DNA of 64,000 nt from Corbicula japonica (GCA_038501625.1 JAZAYU010000354.1:1-64000); one strand, 5' to 3'; numbered from the stretch's first letter, positions 37,355 to 49,007 are shown. Notes: generated by a model from the sequence alone, not told the origin. A program made the numbers and translations.

Positions 37355-37960
37355 TGCTTTTTATTAGGGATGGCAATGAGTAGTAAAATTGGTACTCGAG
37401 TAATCGGACGATCTTCCGATCGAGTACTCAAGTACTCGAACGATTTCCGATTTTAATAGAGATGATTCCGTTCGTGTAATTTCAGCTTCAACCTACTCAG
37501 TATTTATACAAATTATACCACATATTAATAAAAATACTTACACAGCAAAAGTGTGTTATATCTTTTATCTGTGTTTTTTTTTTATATATATTTTAAAAAT
37601 AAATCAACAAATTGTATCAAAGTTACAACACGGTCATGCGAACATGTACATATACGGTGGTCAGAATAATATTATGTCGTGAAATAATCAAATAAATTAA
37701 TCGACCTAAACTAAAATCATGGGGCTCGTCTGCTTTTTGGGCGTGGTCTCGTATCATGTTTCAATTTAAGATGGTTAAGCATGATTGTAGTTCCCCCGTT
37801 GTAGACCAACTCGGAACTACATTTGACTGATTTTCCGTCTGCTGCCCGTTTGAAGTAACTCCACGCAGACTACTTTGCGGGAGGCATTTTGCTGATGTAA
37901 TAAAGGTATTTATTTCGTTGTTTAATTAAGAATGTGATACCAATCATTACCATCGTTTTA
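37355..37960 (-). mobile_element. hAT-like transposon remnant with a broken BED finger
   Basis: TAGGGATGGCAATGAGTAG (37363-37381), resembling a hAT terminal repeat, is followed by a TACTCGAGTAATCGGAC repeat zone. On the minus strand, about 37893-37733 reads SAWSYFKRAADGKSVKC, then NGGTTIMLNHLKLKHDTRP, a BED-type zinc finger of hAT/ZBED transposases. An in-frame TAG precedes SAW and the second zinc cysteine is missing. No catalytic domain remains. Confidence 0.65.
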
Positions 37961-38219
37961 ATTTATCTTTTTTATTTTCATTAATATTCATAGATTAGTT
38001 CGCGTCATTCACAAATAAAAAAAAATAGGAAGTGAACAATTCAATGACTATAATGGGCGGTCCTGATTTTCTGTATCGAGCGCCAAAATTATCTAATTGT
38101 CAAACAATACATTTGTGTGGGTTCCACAGGTGATTGGCAAACAATAGATCTGTATTACCGCTATAAAACATTACTAATTGACATTATTGACAAGTGCCAG
38201 TTGGGACCCTTATTTGGCA

Positions 38220-39840
38220 GTTTGTTATTTCACAACATGACACTTCAACTTCAAAGCAAGAAGATTTTTAAAGTTTTTCCTATATAAGTCTATATAAAAT
38301 GAAGTGACCCCTGGGGCGGGGTCAATTTTGACCCCAGGGAAATACTTTGAACAATTTTTGTAGAGTTCCACTAGAGGATGCTAAATGCCAAATATCTAAG
38401 CTCTAGGCCTTCTGGTTTCAGACAAGAAGATTTTTAAAGTTTTTCCTATACAAGTCTATATAAAATGAAGTGACCCCTGGGGCGGGGCCAATTTTGACCC
38501 CAGGGAAATAATTTGAACAATCTTTGTAGAGTTCCACTAGAGGGTGCTAAATGCCAAATATCTAAGCTCTAGGCCTTGTGGTTTCAGACAAGAAGATTTT
38601 TAAAGTTTTTCCTATATAAGTCTATGTAAAATGAAGTGACCCCTGGGGCGGGGCCAATTTTGACCCCAGGGAAATTATTTGAACAATCTTTGTAGAGTTC
38701 CACTAGAGGGTGCTAAATGCCAAATATCTAAGCTCTAGGCCTTGTGGTTTCAGAAAAGAAGATTTTTAAAGTTTTTCCTATATAAGTCTATGTAAAATGA
38801 AGTGACCCCTGGGGTGAGGCCAATTTTGACCCCAGGGAAATTATTTGAACAATCTTTGTAGAGTTCCACTAGAGGATGCTAAATGCCAAATATCTAAGCT
38901 CTAGGCCTTGTGGTTTCAGACAAGAAGATTTTTAAAGTTTTTCCTATATAAGTCTATGTAAAATGAAGTAACCCCTGGGGCGGGGCCAATTTTGACCCCA
39001 GGGAAATAATTTGAACAATCTTTGTAGAGTTCCACTAGAGGGTGCTAAATGCCAAATATCTAAGCTCTAGGCCTTGTGGTTTAAGACAAGAAGATTTTTA
39101 AAGTTTTTCCTATATAAGTCTATGTAAAATGAAGTGACCCCTGGGGCGGGGCCAATTTTGACCCTAGGGAAATAATTTGAACAATCTTTGTAGAGCTCCA
39201 CTAGAGGATGCTAAATGCCAAATATCTAAGCTCTAGGCCTTGTGGTTTCAGACAAGAAGATTTTTAAAGTTTTTCCTATATAAGTCTATGTAAAATGAAG
39301 TGACCCCTGGGGCGGGGCCAATTTTGACCCCAGGGAAATAATTTGAACAATCTTTGTAGAGTTCCGCTAGAGGGTGCTAAATGCCAAATATCTAAGCTCT
39401 AGGCCTTGTGGTTTCAGACAAGAAGATTTTTAAAGTTTTTCCTATATAAGTCTATGTAAAATGAAGTGACCCCTGTGGCGGGGCCAATTTTGACCCTAGG
39501 GAAATAATTTGAACAATCTTTGTAGAGCTCCACTAGAGGATGCTAAATGCCAAATATCTAAGCTCTAGGCCTTGTGGTTTCAGACAAAAAGATTTTTAAA
39601 GTTTTTCCTTTCGGTTGCCATGGCAACCAGAGTTCTGCATGGAATTGATTTCTTTGAACAACTTTGGAAGAGCTTCATGCAAGGAACATCTGTGGCAAGT
39701 TTCATCAAAATTGGCCAAGCGGTTCCAGAGAAGAAGTCGATTGAAGCAATTGTTGACGACGCACGAAGCACGACGGACGACGGACATCAGGCGGTCACAA
39801 AAGCTCACCTTGTCACTATGTGACAGGTGAGCTAAAAATG
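38220..39840. mobile_element. Non-autonomous element with a 166-bp tandem core (8 units)
   Basis: Eight units of about 166 bp start at AAGAAGATTTTTAAAG (38261 to 39587). Each has GTGACCCCTGGGGCGGGGCC and CACTAGAGG(A/G)TGCTAAAT. A unique end segment with CGACGGACGACGG follows, and the terminus is GACAGGTGAGCTAAAAATG. The left boundary is not clear. The ORFs at 39572-39830 lie in this end segment and are not genes. Confidence 0.85.
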
Positions 39841-42800
39841 ATGGAAACCATGAACTTTAACATCAGCACCATCAAGCACATCACCAGCATCTGAAAAACC
39901 ATTCAAACAAGGGGGAAATGCAGAAAATGCATTAACAAAGCCGGATTTTTCAGTTTTAGTTCGTCTTCTATGATATATAGTACTGTACACAGCATTGACC
40001 CATCCACTCATAGTCATATTGCTTTGTGTGTAAAAATCTGGGTTACAATGCCCAAAAGGCTTCAGTCAAAAGTGACCCAAGACCTTACTTTGGTCAAACT
40101 CTTTTGAGAACCTGTAGGCAATACATCATACAAAATTATATGCCCTTTTTAAAGTGATTCTCTAGAAGTTCCGGAATATGATTCCATTTATTTATTTAAT
40201 CTTCATGTAACAGTACTGCAGTCACATAAGTTAGTAAACCTAAATACAAAGAATTTTGCTACAAGTTTCAAGAGAAATGATAAAAACTTATCAAATTATA
40301 ACTATAATTGAACGTTAATTCAAACTGCCATTAAATTTCTATACAAAAGCAATAATTTACAAAAGCCAAAGCCTTCTTGGGAATAGATGGACATTATTCC
40401 TTTCAGGTTCATTTAAGTTTAACAGTAATTTAACTTTTATCCATTGAGTGGTTCAATAAAACAAGAAGCTGTGTTCGGAAAAGGCATGTATGCCCCCGGT
40501 AGCGAAGTTTGTGTTGATACAAATTTTAAATGTCAGCACAGTGTTAAAACTGCAACTAAAATCACAAATTTGTTTTAAATAATAAAAAATAACTTTCTCG
40601 TGCCAGAACCTGTACATAAAAAGAATTTTAACATAAAAAATCAGGTAAAGTAACCTATAATCTAAGAATATAAAGTACAGATTATTCAAGACAAAATTGC
40701 GACATTGACAGAATTTAATGTTATTAATGCCTAGGCATTTAGTAGAAACACTAGTGAGGAAAGTATTAGGGTGGGCATTTACTAGAGGCAAATAATTGAA
40801 ATCAAGAAATATTCAACTTGCTAGGTTTACCTTTTCTATAAGTACACAATGGGAAGATAACCCAAGCAATAAGGTAGCTAGAGTTATGTAATTTGTCAGG
40901 GTCATGACCTGTGCACTGTTATGTAAGTGTGTAAACTTTCATGCTAATGTTCTGTGCAGAAACTGAGAAGTATCCTACTTGCCACAACAGGTTAACCATT
41001 TCTCTAAGTACAAAATGGGGAGATAACTATAGAAATATGGAAGGCAGAGTTATGTTACTTGTCAGGTCAAGACATGTGAACTGTTAATTAAGTGTGTAAA
41101 CTTTCAAGCCAATGTTCTTCGTAGAAATTAAGAAATATACAACTTGCCGAAACAGATTTATCTTTAAGGACAAAATGAGGAGATAATCCAAGAAATAAGG
41201 TTGCCAGAGTTACGTAACTTGTCAGATCATGTCCTGCACACTGTTAAGTAAGTGTGTAAACTTTCATGCCAATTCTTTATGTAGATTGAGAAATATCCAA
41301 GAGAAATTAAGAAATATCCAACTTGCCAAAACAGGTTTACCATTTATCTTTTAGTACAAATTGGGGAGATAACCCAAGAAATAAGGAAGCCAGAGTTATG
41401 TAACTTGTCAAGGTCATCACCCGTGAACTGTTAAGTAAGTAAGTATGTAAACTTTCAAGCCAATGCTCTTTGTAGAAATTGAGAAATATCCAACTTGCTG
41501 AAAAAGGTTAACCAGAAGGACGTACGGACGGTTGAATCACTAGATGCTGGGGGCATAAAAACAATAATTTTAGAAAACTATGCAAATATTTTACAGATTA
41601 TCCTAATAAAAAAATTCTAAAGTTATCACAAATTTATTTAACTAACAGTTGTTGCAAATTATCAAATAATATTGTTTTATTACCTCCCTTTATTTTACTT
41701 TGCCATTTGAAAATTATTGTTTTTTGTAAAGACACCCTTTTTTGCATACACTCTTTCTTTTGCATAAACTCTTTTCCAACAAAGTTTGATAACACTCTTT
41801 TCAAACTGGAAAACTGACCACTAAAGTCAGCTAAAGAATTCTTGTTCACAGTCAAGCATGTTTTTCCCAGGTGTCCATCTTGATATTTAGACAGCCACAT
41901 AGACCATACCAAATATAAGCTCTCAAACAAGGGGGAAGTCCTTGCAGTTGATAAATAAAATTTAATGATCTTTAATATTTTTTTGCATTTGGTTGCAACT
42001 GCAACAAGAATTCTGCATGAAAGTGAAAATTTGTTTTTGTTAGGTAAGCCTTAATACACAGAAACCTGCTACATTAAAACTTAAGTAATTGCCACCCGCC
42101 AAGTTTCACCAATCTAAAAGTTGAGTTTTGTTCTTGAAAAAAAAAGAAGAGAGCAAAAGCAGTATCAAAGCAATATTTACTCTCTTCATTCATCGGCAAA
42201 AACAAATACTAAAAAATATAGGAATACAAAAAAAAATATAGGAGAAATATAGGAATATAGGAGGCTTTTCAGAATATAGGATTCTGATCCAAAATATAGG
42301 AGAAATATAGGAATATAGGAATCGGTTGACAGCCTGCTTTAACCTTAAATTCTAAGTCGAAAAAGGGCCATAATTTGATCAAAATGAAAGATAGAGTTAT
42401 GGTTCTTGGCATACACACTCGGGACATGATGATGAACAAGTGTGTCAAGTGTTAAAGCTGTAGTATAAGTAGTATTGAAGTTATGTGTTCGTACAGTAGC
42501 TTGCACGCAAACTTTAACCTGAAATTCTAAGTAAAAAAAGGGCCATAATTTTATCAAAATGAAAGTTAGAGTTATGGTTCTTGGCATACATACTCGGGAC
42601 ATGATGATGAACAAGTGTGTCAAGTTTCAAAGCTGTAGTATAAGTAGTATTGAAGTTATGTGTTTGTACAGTAGCTTGCACGCAAACTTTAACCTGAAAT
42701 TCTAAGTCGAAAAAGGGCCATAATTTGATCAAAATGAAAGTTAGAGTTATGGTTCTTGGCATACACACTTGGGACATGATGATGAACAAGTGTGCCAAGT

Positions 42801-44701
42801 TTTAAAGCTGTAGTATAAGTAGTATTGAAGTTATGAGTTTGTACAGTAGCTTGCACGCAAACTTTAACCTGAAATTCTAAGTCAAAAAAGGGCCATAATT
42901 TGATCAAAATGAAAGTTAGAGTTATGGTTCTTGGCATACACACTTGGGACATGATGATGAATAAGTGTGCCAAGTTTAAAAGCTGTAGCTATAGTAGTTT
43001 TTAAGATATGGGTAGGTTGCACGTAAACTTTAACCAAAGCGGGACGGCGACGGTGACGCCGACGCCCAAGTGAGTACAATAGCTCGACATATTCTTCGAA
43101 TAGTCGAGCTAAAAATGTACTTAAAACATTTCTGCAGCCCAATACCAGCTACAAACTTATTTCCAATAAGTCTCCTGGCGTCCATGTTTAAAAAAAATTA
43201 GGCAGTATCCCCAAAGGTTCTCTTTTATGAAATCTGTTTGTGGCGTCTAATTTGAATTGACAAACTTGTCACAAACATGCTCTCTTTTCCTCTCTTCTTC
43301 GCTGCGTGGGAAGGCTGTGTTTTGTAAGTGTGGCTATTTCTGATATGTATATTTCCCTTTTTTGCCATTTACCTACTCAATAACAACCATCTTTATACAT
43401 GTATCAAATTCAACCTGAAACCATTTAGTTATTGTTCATTGGGATATTTTACAGAAATTTATAATTATTGATGGATAAATATAGATTAGATATCATAGTA
43501 AAAAGTGTAGACCCTGACCAGATTGTACTGATGTTCACGTTGACCTGGTTCTGATTGCAAATGTGATAAAATTTCGTCACCTTTGTGCAAAATGGTTTAA
43601 CTGCTTATTTTAATGGTACTTAACCCTTTCCTTGATATATACACGTTTTTAGGCATGTGTGACCAGTGTAGATCCAGATCAGCCGGCACATCCATGCCAT
43701 CTGATCAGGATCTGCAGTGGTCGCATTTTGGTCAGAAATAACCTGACAAATCAAAAAGTGAACAGTTTAGATCCAGATCAGATGGCACGGATGTGCCAGC
43801 TGATCTGGATCTAGATTGTTCGCCCTAGCAATAAAGGTGTATCTATACAGGAAAGGGTTAAACCATTTCACTAAGGTGACAAATGCTGTGTTAGAACTTG
43901 AAGGGTTGAGTAGGAACTTACTGTTTAGACAGAAACTCAGATACTGTGGTTTAAAATCCTTGTGTGTCTTTAAGAATCTCTGTCCCAAGTCTGAGCCCAG
44001 GTGACTGAGGGTTCCATCAATCACATTCACCGTGAGAAGAACTGATTGCTCATCTGTGTGAGCGGCTAACTGCTCAACCTGTAAATCAGACAACTGAGTT
44101 ACAATATAATGTAATACATTATCTGATAATGTTGGAAAGTAAAATGGAACATGAATGTCCTAGACAATGTTTTGTTGAGTTGGCCATTATTAAAAAAACA
44201 ATGGATGCATTCTGTGCTCCTTACCCTACACATATTTGACGTAGAGTCATTATCCTTATATTCTGAAAGAGAGCCCTGCAACACACAGGGAAATTGATTT
44301 TAAAGAAACATTTATAACTAATTGACTTGATTCTTTACAAATTTAATTGAGTAATTAACCGTTTCCTTGATATATACGCATTTTTACGGATGTGCAACCA
44401 GTGTATATCCAGATCAGCTGACACATCCGTGCTGTCTGATCAGGATCTCCACTGGACGCATTTTGGTCAGAAATACCTAATGAAAAAAAAGCGAGCAGTT
44501 TAGATCCTGATAAGACGGCTCGGATGTGCCAGCTGATCTGGATCTAAACTGTTCGCCCTAGCAATAAAGGTTTATCTATACAGGAAATGATTAAACAAAA
44601 AAAGTTAACAACACTTACCAGTTTTTGAATCTGAGACTTGAGGACAGCTTTAAGAATGAGCTTGTAGCCAGGGACGTCTTTGATCAAATCCAGGTCTGGG
44701 G
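39832..44701 (-). CDS. Unrecognised protein, three joinable exons (5' end missing)
   Basis: Three exons join in phase on the minus strand: 44701-44619 (starts with 2 nt of a split codon; 27 codons), 44078-43922 (52 codons plus 1 nt) and 39890-39832 (18 codons plus TAG). Acceptors are TGGCAG, TTTACAG and a pyrimidine-rich TTTTTCAG; both donors are GTAAGT. The visible peptide runs DLDLIKDVPGYKLIL, VLKSQIQKLVEQLAAHTDEQ, SHLGSDLGQRFLKTHKDF and GDVLDGADVKVHGFHHF. It looks helical, soluble and HEAT-like, but I do not recognise the family. The first two exons are well supported by splice sites and open frame; the third is less certain because 4 kb of repeats separates it. Its stop codon lies in the terminal GCTAAAAATG of the adjacent repeat element. 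It is not part of NPC1. Upstream exons were not found up to 47 kb. Confidence 0.55.
40460..41565. mobile_element. Non-autonomous element with GGGGGCATAAAA end and a 4-unit tandem core
   Basis: Starts with GGCATGTATGCCCCCGG and ends GATGCTGGGGGCATAAAAAC. Four units of about 165-180 bp share GTAAGTGTGTAAACTTTCA and GGGGAGATAACCCAAG-like phrases (first occurrences 40823, 40988, 41151, 41330). Confidence 0.8.
41566..42190. other. Non-coding stretch
   Basis: Open frame 41634-41930 (minus) has no recognisable domain. Its upstream AAACAAGGGGGAA phrase recurs at 39904, so it is probably repeat-derived. Confidence 0.4.
42200..42330. repeat. Short tandem repeat ATATAGGA
   Basis: Repeated GAAATATAGGAATATAGGA phrases bordering the next element. 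Confidence 0.7.
42331..43118. mobile_element. Non-autonomous element with a 175-bp tandem core (4 units)
   Basis: AAAGGGCCATAATTTGATCA recurs at about 42363, 42537, 42713 and 42887. The unit also has GGTTCTTGGCATACACAC and GTAGCTTGCACGCAAAC. The end segment has GGGACGGCGACGGTGACGCC, then TTCGAATAGTCGAGCTAAAA. The four overlapping repetitive frames here are not genes. Confidence 0.85.
43225..43365 (+). repeat. Dispersed repeat family C
   Basis: TGTGGCGTCTAATTTGAATT, CATGCTCTCTTTTCCTCTCT, GAAGGCTGTGTTTTGTAAGT, TCTGATATGTATATTTCCC. Confidence 0.75.
43620..43862. mobile_element. TTAA-type palindromic MITE (family B), best-preserved copy
   Basis: TTAACCCTTTCCTTGATATA at the left and CAGGAAAGGGTTAA at the right give a TTAA duplication with CCCTTTCC terminal repeats, as in piggyBac-type elements. 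Arms GTGTAGATCCAGATCAGCCG and AGCTGATCTGGATCTAGATT. Confidence 0.9.
44355..44596. mobile_element. TTAA-type palindromic MITE (family B)
   Basis: TTAACCGTTTCCTTGATATA and CAGGAAATGATTAA ends. It lies in the intron of the unrecognised gene, 23 bp from an exon. Confidence 0.85.
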
Positions 44702-46480
44702 CTGCCAGATTACTCATCTTTTCTTTGTATTATTGGCCAAGTCTATAGCTTGCTGTTTCTATACCATTAATGGGCCTGTGGGCACACATGCAAGGTCCAA
44801 GTCTTGTTTTTTCATGTATCAAACATAAGCCTCAAAACATTATCTTTGTGGTTTTCATTTTTGCCAGTAGATTTTGCTAGTGCTGTAAGTATCTTTTAGA
44901 ATCCACTTACAAAATTTGTTTTGTTATAATATATATAATGTGTGTACAAATGTGATGACTAACAAGAAAGTTTTCTTTTCAAACAGTTTCTGCCTTTAGA
45001 TTGCATGATCCCATGCATAAAATGTTTCTCTCTTCAGTTAATGAAGCATCTTCGTCATCACTGCAATTTCTTTACTTGGTTAATCTGAAACAGAACACTG
45101 GAACCTGGGAATACTTCAAACACTTATCAGTGCCCATATTTTTGTAGGCTCTAACGCTCTTTAAAATACGATATGCTAATGACGAAAACTTAGTGGAATA
45201 AAATTATGAATGGTGCATCAGTCACTATTGTTTCTTCATGTCTCTTTTTGAACAGCACCCTTTTTCAACAGAAAGACAAACCTCGGCTTCACAACTGTGC
45301 AGTCTAATCTACACTGATCACTTAATCATTAATGGTCAGAATAAATCAATAATTAATGTACAATGAAACCTCGCCTAAAGACGACCATTTGGACTGGGAA
45401 AATGTGGTTACAGGATACACTCTACACCCTCTTTAGTTCATATTATAGGGGTAGAAAATAGTGCAAAACTGTAAAATGGGATGTCAGAATATTGTTCTTA
45501 GTAGTGAGGTGGTCTCAAATTCGGGGTGCTCTTAATTTAAGACTTAAATTATGCTGTTAAGTTTACTGTAATAAATTTATAAATTTACAAGCAAACTGTG
45601 CTGCAAACTGATCTGCATTGATTATCATACTGGAATAGATAACATTGTCAATATAATAATTTGTATTACTTCAAAAATGCTTAAAGTAAGTTTGGAATTG
45701 AAACTGCACATTAAATGATTACGATAATAGTCCGTAAAATTAAAATGGTTAAAAAAATAAAGGTTGAGGGCCTCCACCCAATCCGTATTCCGGAAGGAAT
45801 GGACTGAGATTCAAACGGACACTGTCCCACCTTATTATTCTACATATTGTTTATAAATAAGAGAATGACGGTTGCATTTAAACTGCCTTTACATACCATT
45901 TTCTTACGTTATAAATGGGATGTTTTCTCTAAAATTTCGAGAGCGGAAATCGGAGAGCTTAAAAGGGAGGTAATGATTGAGAGAGTGCGTTGGAAAGGAT
46001 TCGCATTCATATCCGACAACAAGTTCTAGCTTTTCAAAATGCGAAGCAATACCTATATCGATATTTCCATCCACCTTTTGGATTTTTCTCATAATAGTTC
46101 ATAATAAGAATATTTAAATGTCAAAATAACATCATGGTTAAAATAGTATCATATGTTCACATGAATTTATACGTCAATGATGAAACTCAATGTTTGGTAA
46201 TCATCAAATGTAAGCAATTGCCGTCACATTCATATAAACAGCCTATATAAAGATAGTGTTTTTACTACTTCAAACAGGTTATTTTGCTTAAACCGTGCTG
46301 CTTTAAAAGGTAAAACATTGTTCATGCATGTTGATAAGTTGTGCAAGCTTATCCAAACAACAATTTCTTTTTGCAAGTTTACACTTATAAGGTTGTCATG
46401 ATATTCGGCTAGTGTATGGATAAGTTGCCATAAATTTGTAAACAATAAAGGACAACAAAGAGATATTATTAACCGAGGAG
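44702..46480. other. Non-coding stretch
   Basis: I searched both strands for further exons of the unrecognised gene and of NPC1 and found none I could support. Confidence 0.4.
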
Positions 46481-46493
46481 AGCCGATACGAGC

Positions 46494-46513
46494 AGGGGGG
46501 GGGGGGGGGGGGT
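46494..46513 (+). repeat. G homopolymer, about 19 nt
   Basis: An uninterrupted G run. It could adopt a G-quadruplex and is prone to length errors. Confidence 0.9.
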
Positions 46514-46561
46514 ACATGAGTCAAGTTTATTCAATGTACAACATCCTTTATTTCCAAATTG

Positions 46562-46700
46562 ATAAGAACCTAAAATCATAAAACAGAAATTGGAGACCAT
46601 TATCAAATCTCAAGCATTAGCTGATTGGCTGAAATGGATATTATTATTTCAACTAATCGGATGCTTGAGATTTGAAACTGGTTCCCAGTTTTAAGTGAAC
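46562..46700. mobile_element. Old family A MITE
   Basis: ACCTAAAATCATAAAACAGA, GCTGATTGGCTGAAATGGAT, then ACTAATCGGATGCTTGAGAT and TTAAGTGAACTTGGGAC. Confidence 0.75.
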
Positions 46701-47090
46701 TTGGGACATGAACTTATTCAGAAATATTCAACAGTCCACACAATGTACCAACGGGAGGTTTAATGACAAACAATTATAAATGTTAAGTATTGTTCATACG
46801 AAACAAGCAGAAACAACAAATTGTTCATTGAGCAGCATCGTTAGACATGTCATAGGTTTACCAAGTACTACAGCCGTAGATATTGTTAATATTTAGTTCT
46901 TCTTAGCATTGTTAAAACATCACGCTTGGCCTCCTTGGTTTTAATCAAATTTGATCTGTTATTTGTTTATCAGCACTACCATAAAATTATGTATTACATA
47001 ATACGGACCATAAGGTGATCATTATTTTATATTTCGTTCGTTTGCACATTTGCACCCAACTGAGTGCCATCCATCGTTGGAAACCCACGA

Positions 47091-47096
47091 TTTATT
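47091..47096 (-). terminator. Polyadenylation signal of the zinc-finger gene
   Basis: AATAAA on the minus strand (TTTATT on plus), about 70 nt downstream of the zinc-finger stop codon, at the spacing expected for a short 3' UTR. Confidence 0.45.
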
Positions 47097-47165
47097 CTAT
47101 TACTTAATTCTCCATTCAGCCGGAGCTGCACTAACACGTATTATATATGGTCCGTAAGGTGATTA

Positions 47166-47398
47166 TCATTCTGTAATTGGTTCATCTGCACTATCGACCG
47201 ACTGCTCAGGTTGCTCGTTCATGTGCACTACCATATGGGTCCTAAGATGATATCTTCGATAGAAACTTTTGTTGCAGAATTCACAGACGAACGGACGAAT
47301 GTTGCTGTGTATCTTAAGGTGACTGGCTAAACATCTCTTGCTTGCAAACGTCTTGTCACACATCGGGCATGGTACTCTATCGGGGCTGATGAGGGTCA
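47166..47398 (-). CDS. C2H2 zinc-finger protein, terminal exon with two fingers
   Basis: An open frame of 77 codons after a split codon opens at a CTTTCAG acceptor (47399-47401) and ends at TGA 47166-47168. It encodes two consecutive C2H2 fingers. The first has CPMCDKTF, then HLKIH; the second has CEFCNKSF, then HMVVH. They are joined by a linker like the classical TGEKP linker (SNIRPF). A short acidic, Ser/Glu-rich tail follows. DNA binding in the nucleus is the usual role of such tandem fingers. An AATAAA hexamer on the minus strand (47091-47096) sits about 70 nt past the stop, which supports this as the last exon. Exons encoding the rest of the protein were not identified upstream. If they lie further up, the plus-strand lectin gene could be nested in an intron of this gene. 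Confidence 0.8.
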
Positions 47399-47399
47399 C

Positions 47400-48570
47400 T
47401 GAAAGGTACAAGCAGATTATATCAGGTGTTAGCTGAGGCCGTGTCTATAACTAGTTGTAAACATAACGTTTAACATAATTATAGTGTTGTCTGTATCCGT
47501 CGTGTAGATGGCGTTACTCTAATAATTAACCCAGACGCGGAAAGTGGTGTAAAGGATAAAGGAAAATACTTTTAATGCTGTCTACATAGGCAGTGTAAAC
47601 GAAATAAAATTAACAAGTTACTAACGTAAATCGAGTGGTGTACAGATAAAGATATGTATTAAAGATTTCTTACAACCATATTTTGTAATGTTAAATTACA
47701 TCTAAATTATAGACGACATTAAACTAAATCGTGAAACAGTCATTAGGAAAGTGGTGTATAGTAAAGACATACAGAAAACATTGTTTAATACTTGAGTGAT
47801 TTCAATGTATTGAGCATAAAATAATGGTGACACTACTGCAGTGTTTGCAAGGGTCGTCGAATTCTAGGTGTTAATGATACACGCTCAGGCACTGGTTTGA
47901 ACCAAACGTATTGAAGCCAGGGTTTTCACAAAACTGAGAAGGTGTTCATGCTTTCTGATAACTGGATAGCAAACTTCTTCCCACAAACATTTTGTGACAA
48001 TGTATTCATTCGTATTATCAATTTTGTCATGAGTTTGGTTCGTGTAAAGTGCATACAACACATTGCGAATGTATTACATATATGACATACTTAATTTTTT
48101 ATTTTGGTTTATGGGTTCATCTTCACTTTTTATCTTTTCAAGAAAACAACTATTATAGATTATAAAAAGTGATGTAAATGCAATTTGAAAATTTGAGATA
48201 ATTTTAGGCCAATTTTGAGCCTTCGTGAATCTACACCTTTAAAAAAGAATGGTTACCAACATAAAATTTTACAGCGCTCTGCAGGCCTGGTGATTAACCC
48301 ATATACAGTTGATTATTATGCTTACCTCTTTGGGTGCACGACGGTGGCAGGGGTTTTAAAAGTTTTTAAGGTTTATGGGGATATCTTTTCTTAAAAGAAC
48401 CTAGAAGCTCGATTTGTTTCTTTAACCCTGTCATCGTGTTCTTGCTGATTTTACTCCAGGTGCTCTGGTCTCGGTAAGATCATTGAGTACCCACCCTTTG
48501 GCTTTGCAATGCTATTAGCTTCTTATGTTTTATATGTTTGTGTGCTTTTGCAAGCAACATTGTTGAGCCG
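47400..48570. other. Non-coding stretch
   Basis: Upstream of the zinc-finger exon on its strand. No further exon could be supported. Confidence 0.4.
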
Positions 48571-48574
48571 ATGG

Positions 48575-48895
48575 GTGGGTTGGAGTTATTTCACCAAGCC
48601 AATTTGTACTTGTTTAGTGATATGAGAACCTGTTGGGGCAAGTGTAAGGTTGGTGCACCCTAGAACCTGGTTTAAGCCCCCAGTGGCAATTTGTTTTGCC
48701 ACCACTGACCGTTCCAAGGCTGTAACCCACCTGGTTCTAACTTTCGTTATTTGTTTGTGGCGTCCATTTTGAAACTGATTATGTAATACCATGCTCTCTT
48801 TTCCTCTCTACTTTTTGGCTGTGTGGGGAGGCTGTGTATGCTGGACGTGGCCATTCCTGATATGTATATTTCATTTTTGTATGCATTTTTATCTT
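48575..48895 (+). repeat. Dispersed repeat family C, longest copy
   Basis: GGGGCAAGTGTAAGGTTGGT, CCTAGAACCTGGTTTAAGCC, GCAATTTGTTTTGCCACCAC, CCGTTCCAAGGC, GGCGTCCATTTTGAAACTGA, CTCTTTTCCTCTCTACTTTT, TTCCTGATATGTATATTTCA. Inverted copies of the same order lie at 52.5 and 63.2 kb. GGTTTAAGCC is a weak B-box look-alike; SINE origin is possible but unproved. Confidence 0.75.
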
Positions 48896-48921
48896 TAAGC
48901 ATATTTTAAAATCCTGACATT

Positions 48922-49007
48922 TGATAAAGCTACTTGTAATGCCAAGATAACGTACCGACTGTGTTTTACTTCCTCCATACGGTAAAAAGGGGGCACGTAT
49001 TTTATCT
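48922..49007 (+). promoter_or_regulatory. Three GATA motifs upstream of the lectin start
   Basis: TGATAA (48922-48927), AGATAA (48945-48950) and TTATCT (49002-49007, the reverse of AGATAA) lie within 115 bp of the lectin ATG. GATA factors act in blood-cell genes of many invertebrates. In AT-rich DNA such hexamers also arise by chance, and no TATA box is evident. Confidence 0.25.

Noticed and set aside
39572..39830. Overlapping frames on both strands
   Set aside because: They sit in the end segment of the 166-bp tandem-core element and differ between strands without any domain.
42345..43142. Four similar minus-strand frames of 86-94 codons
   Set aside because: They are the same frame repeated by the 175-bp tandem core of a non-coding element.
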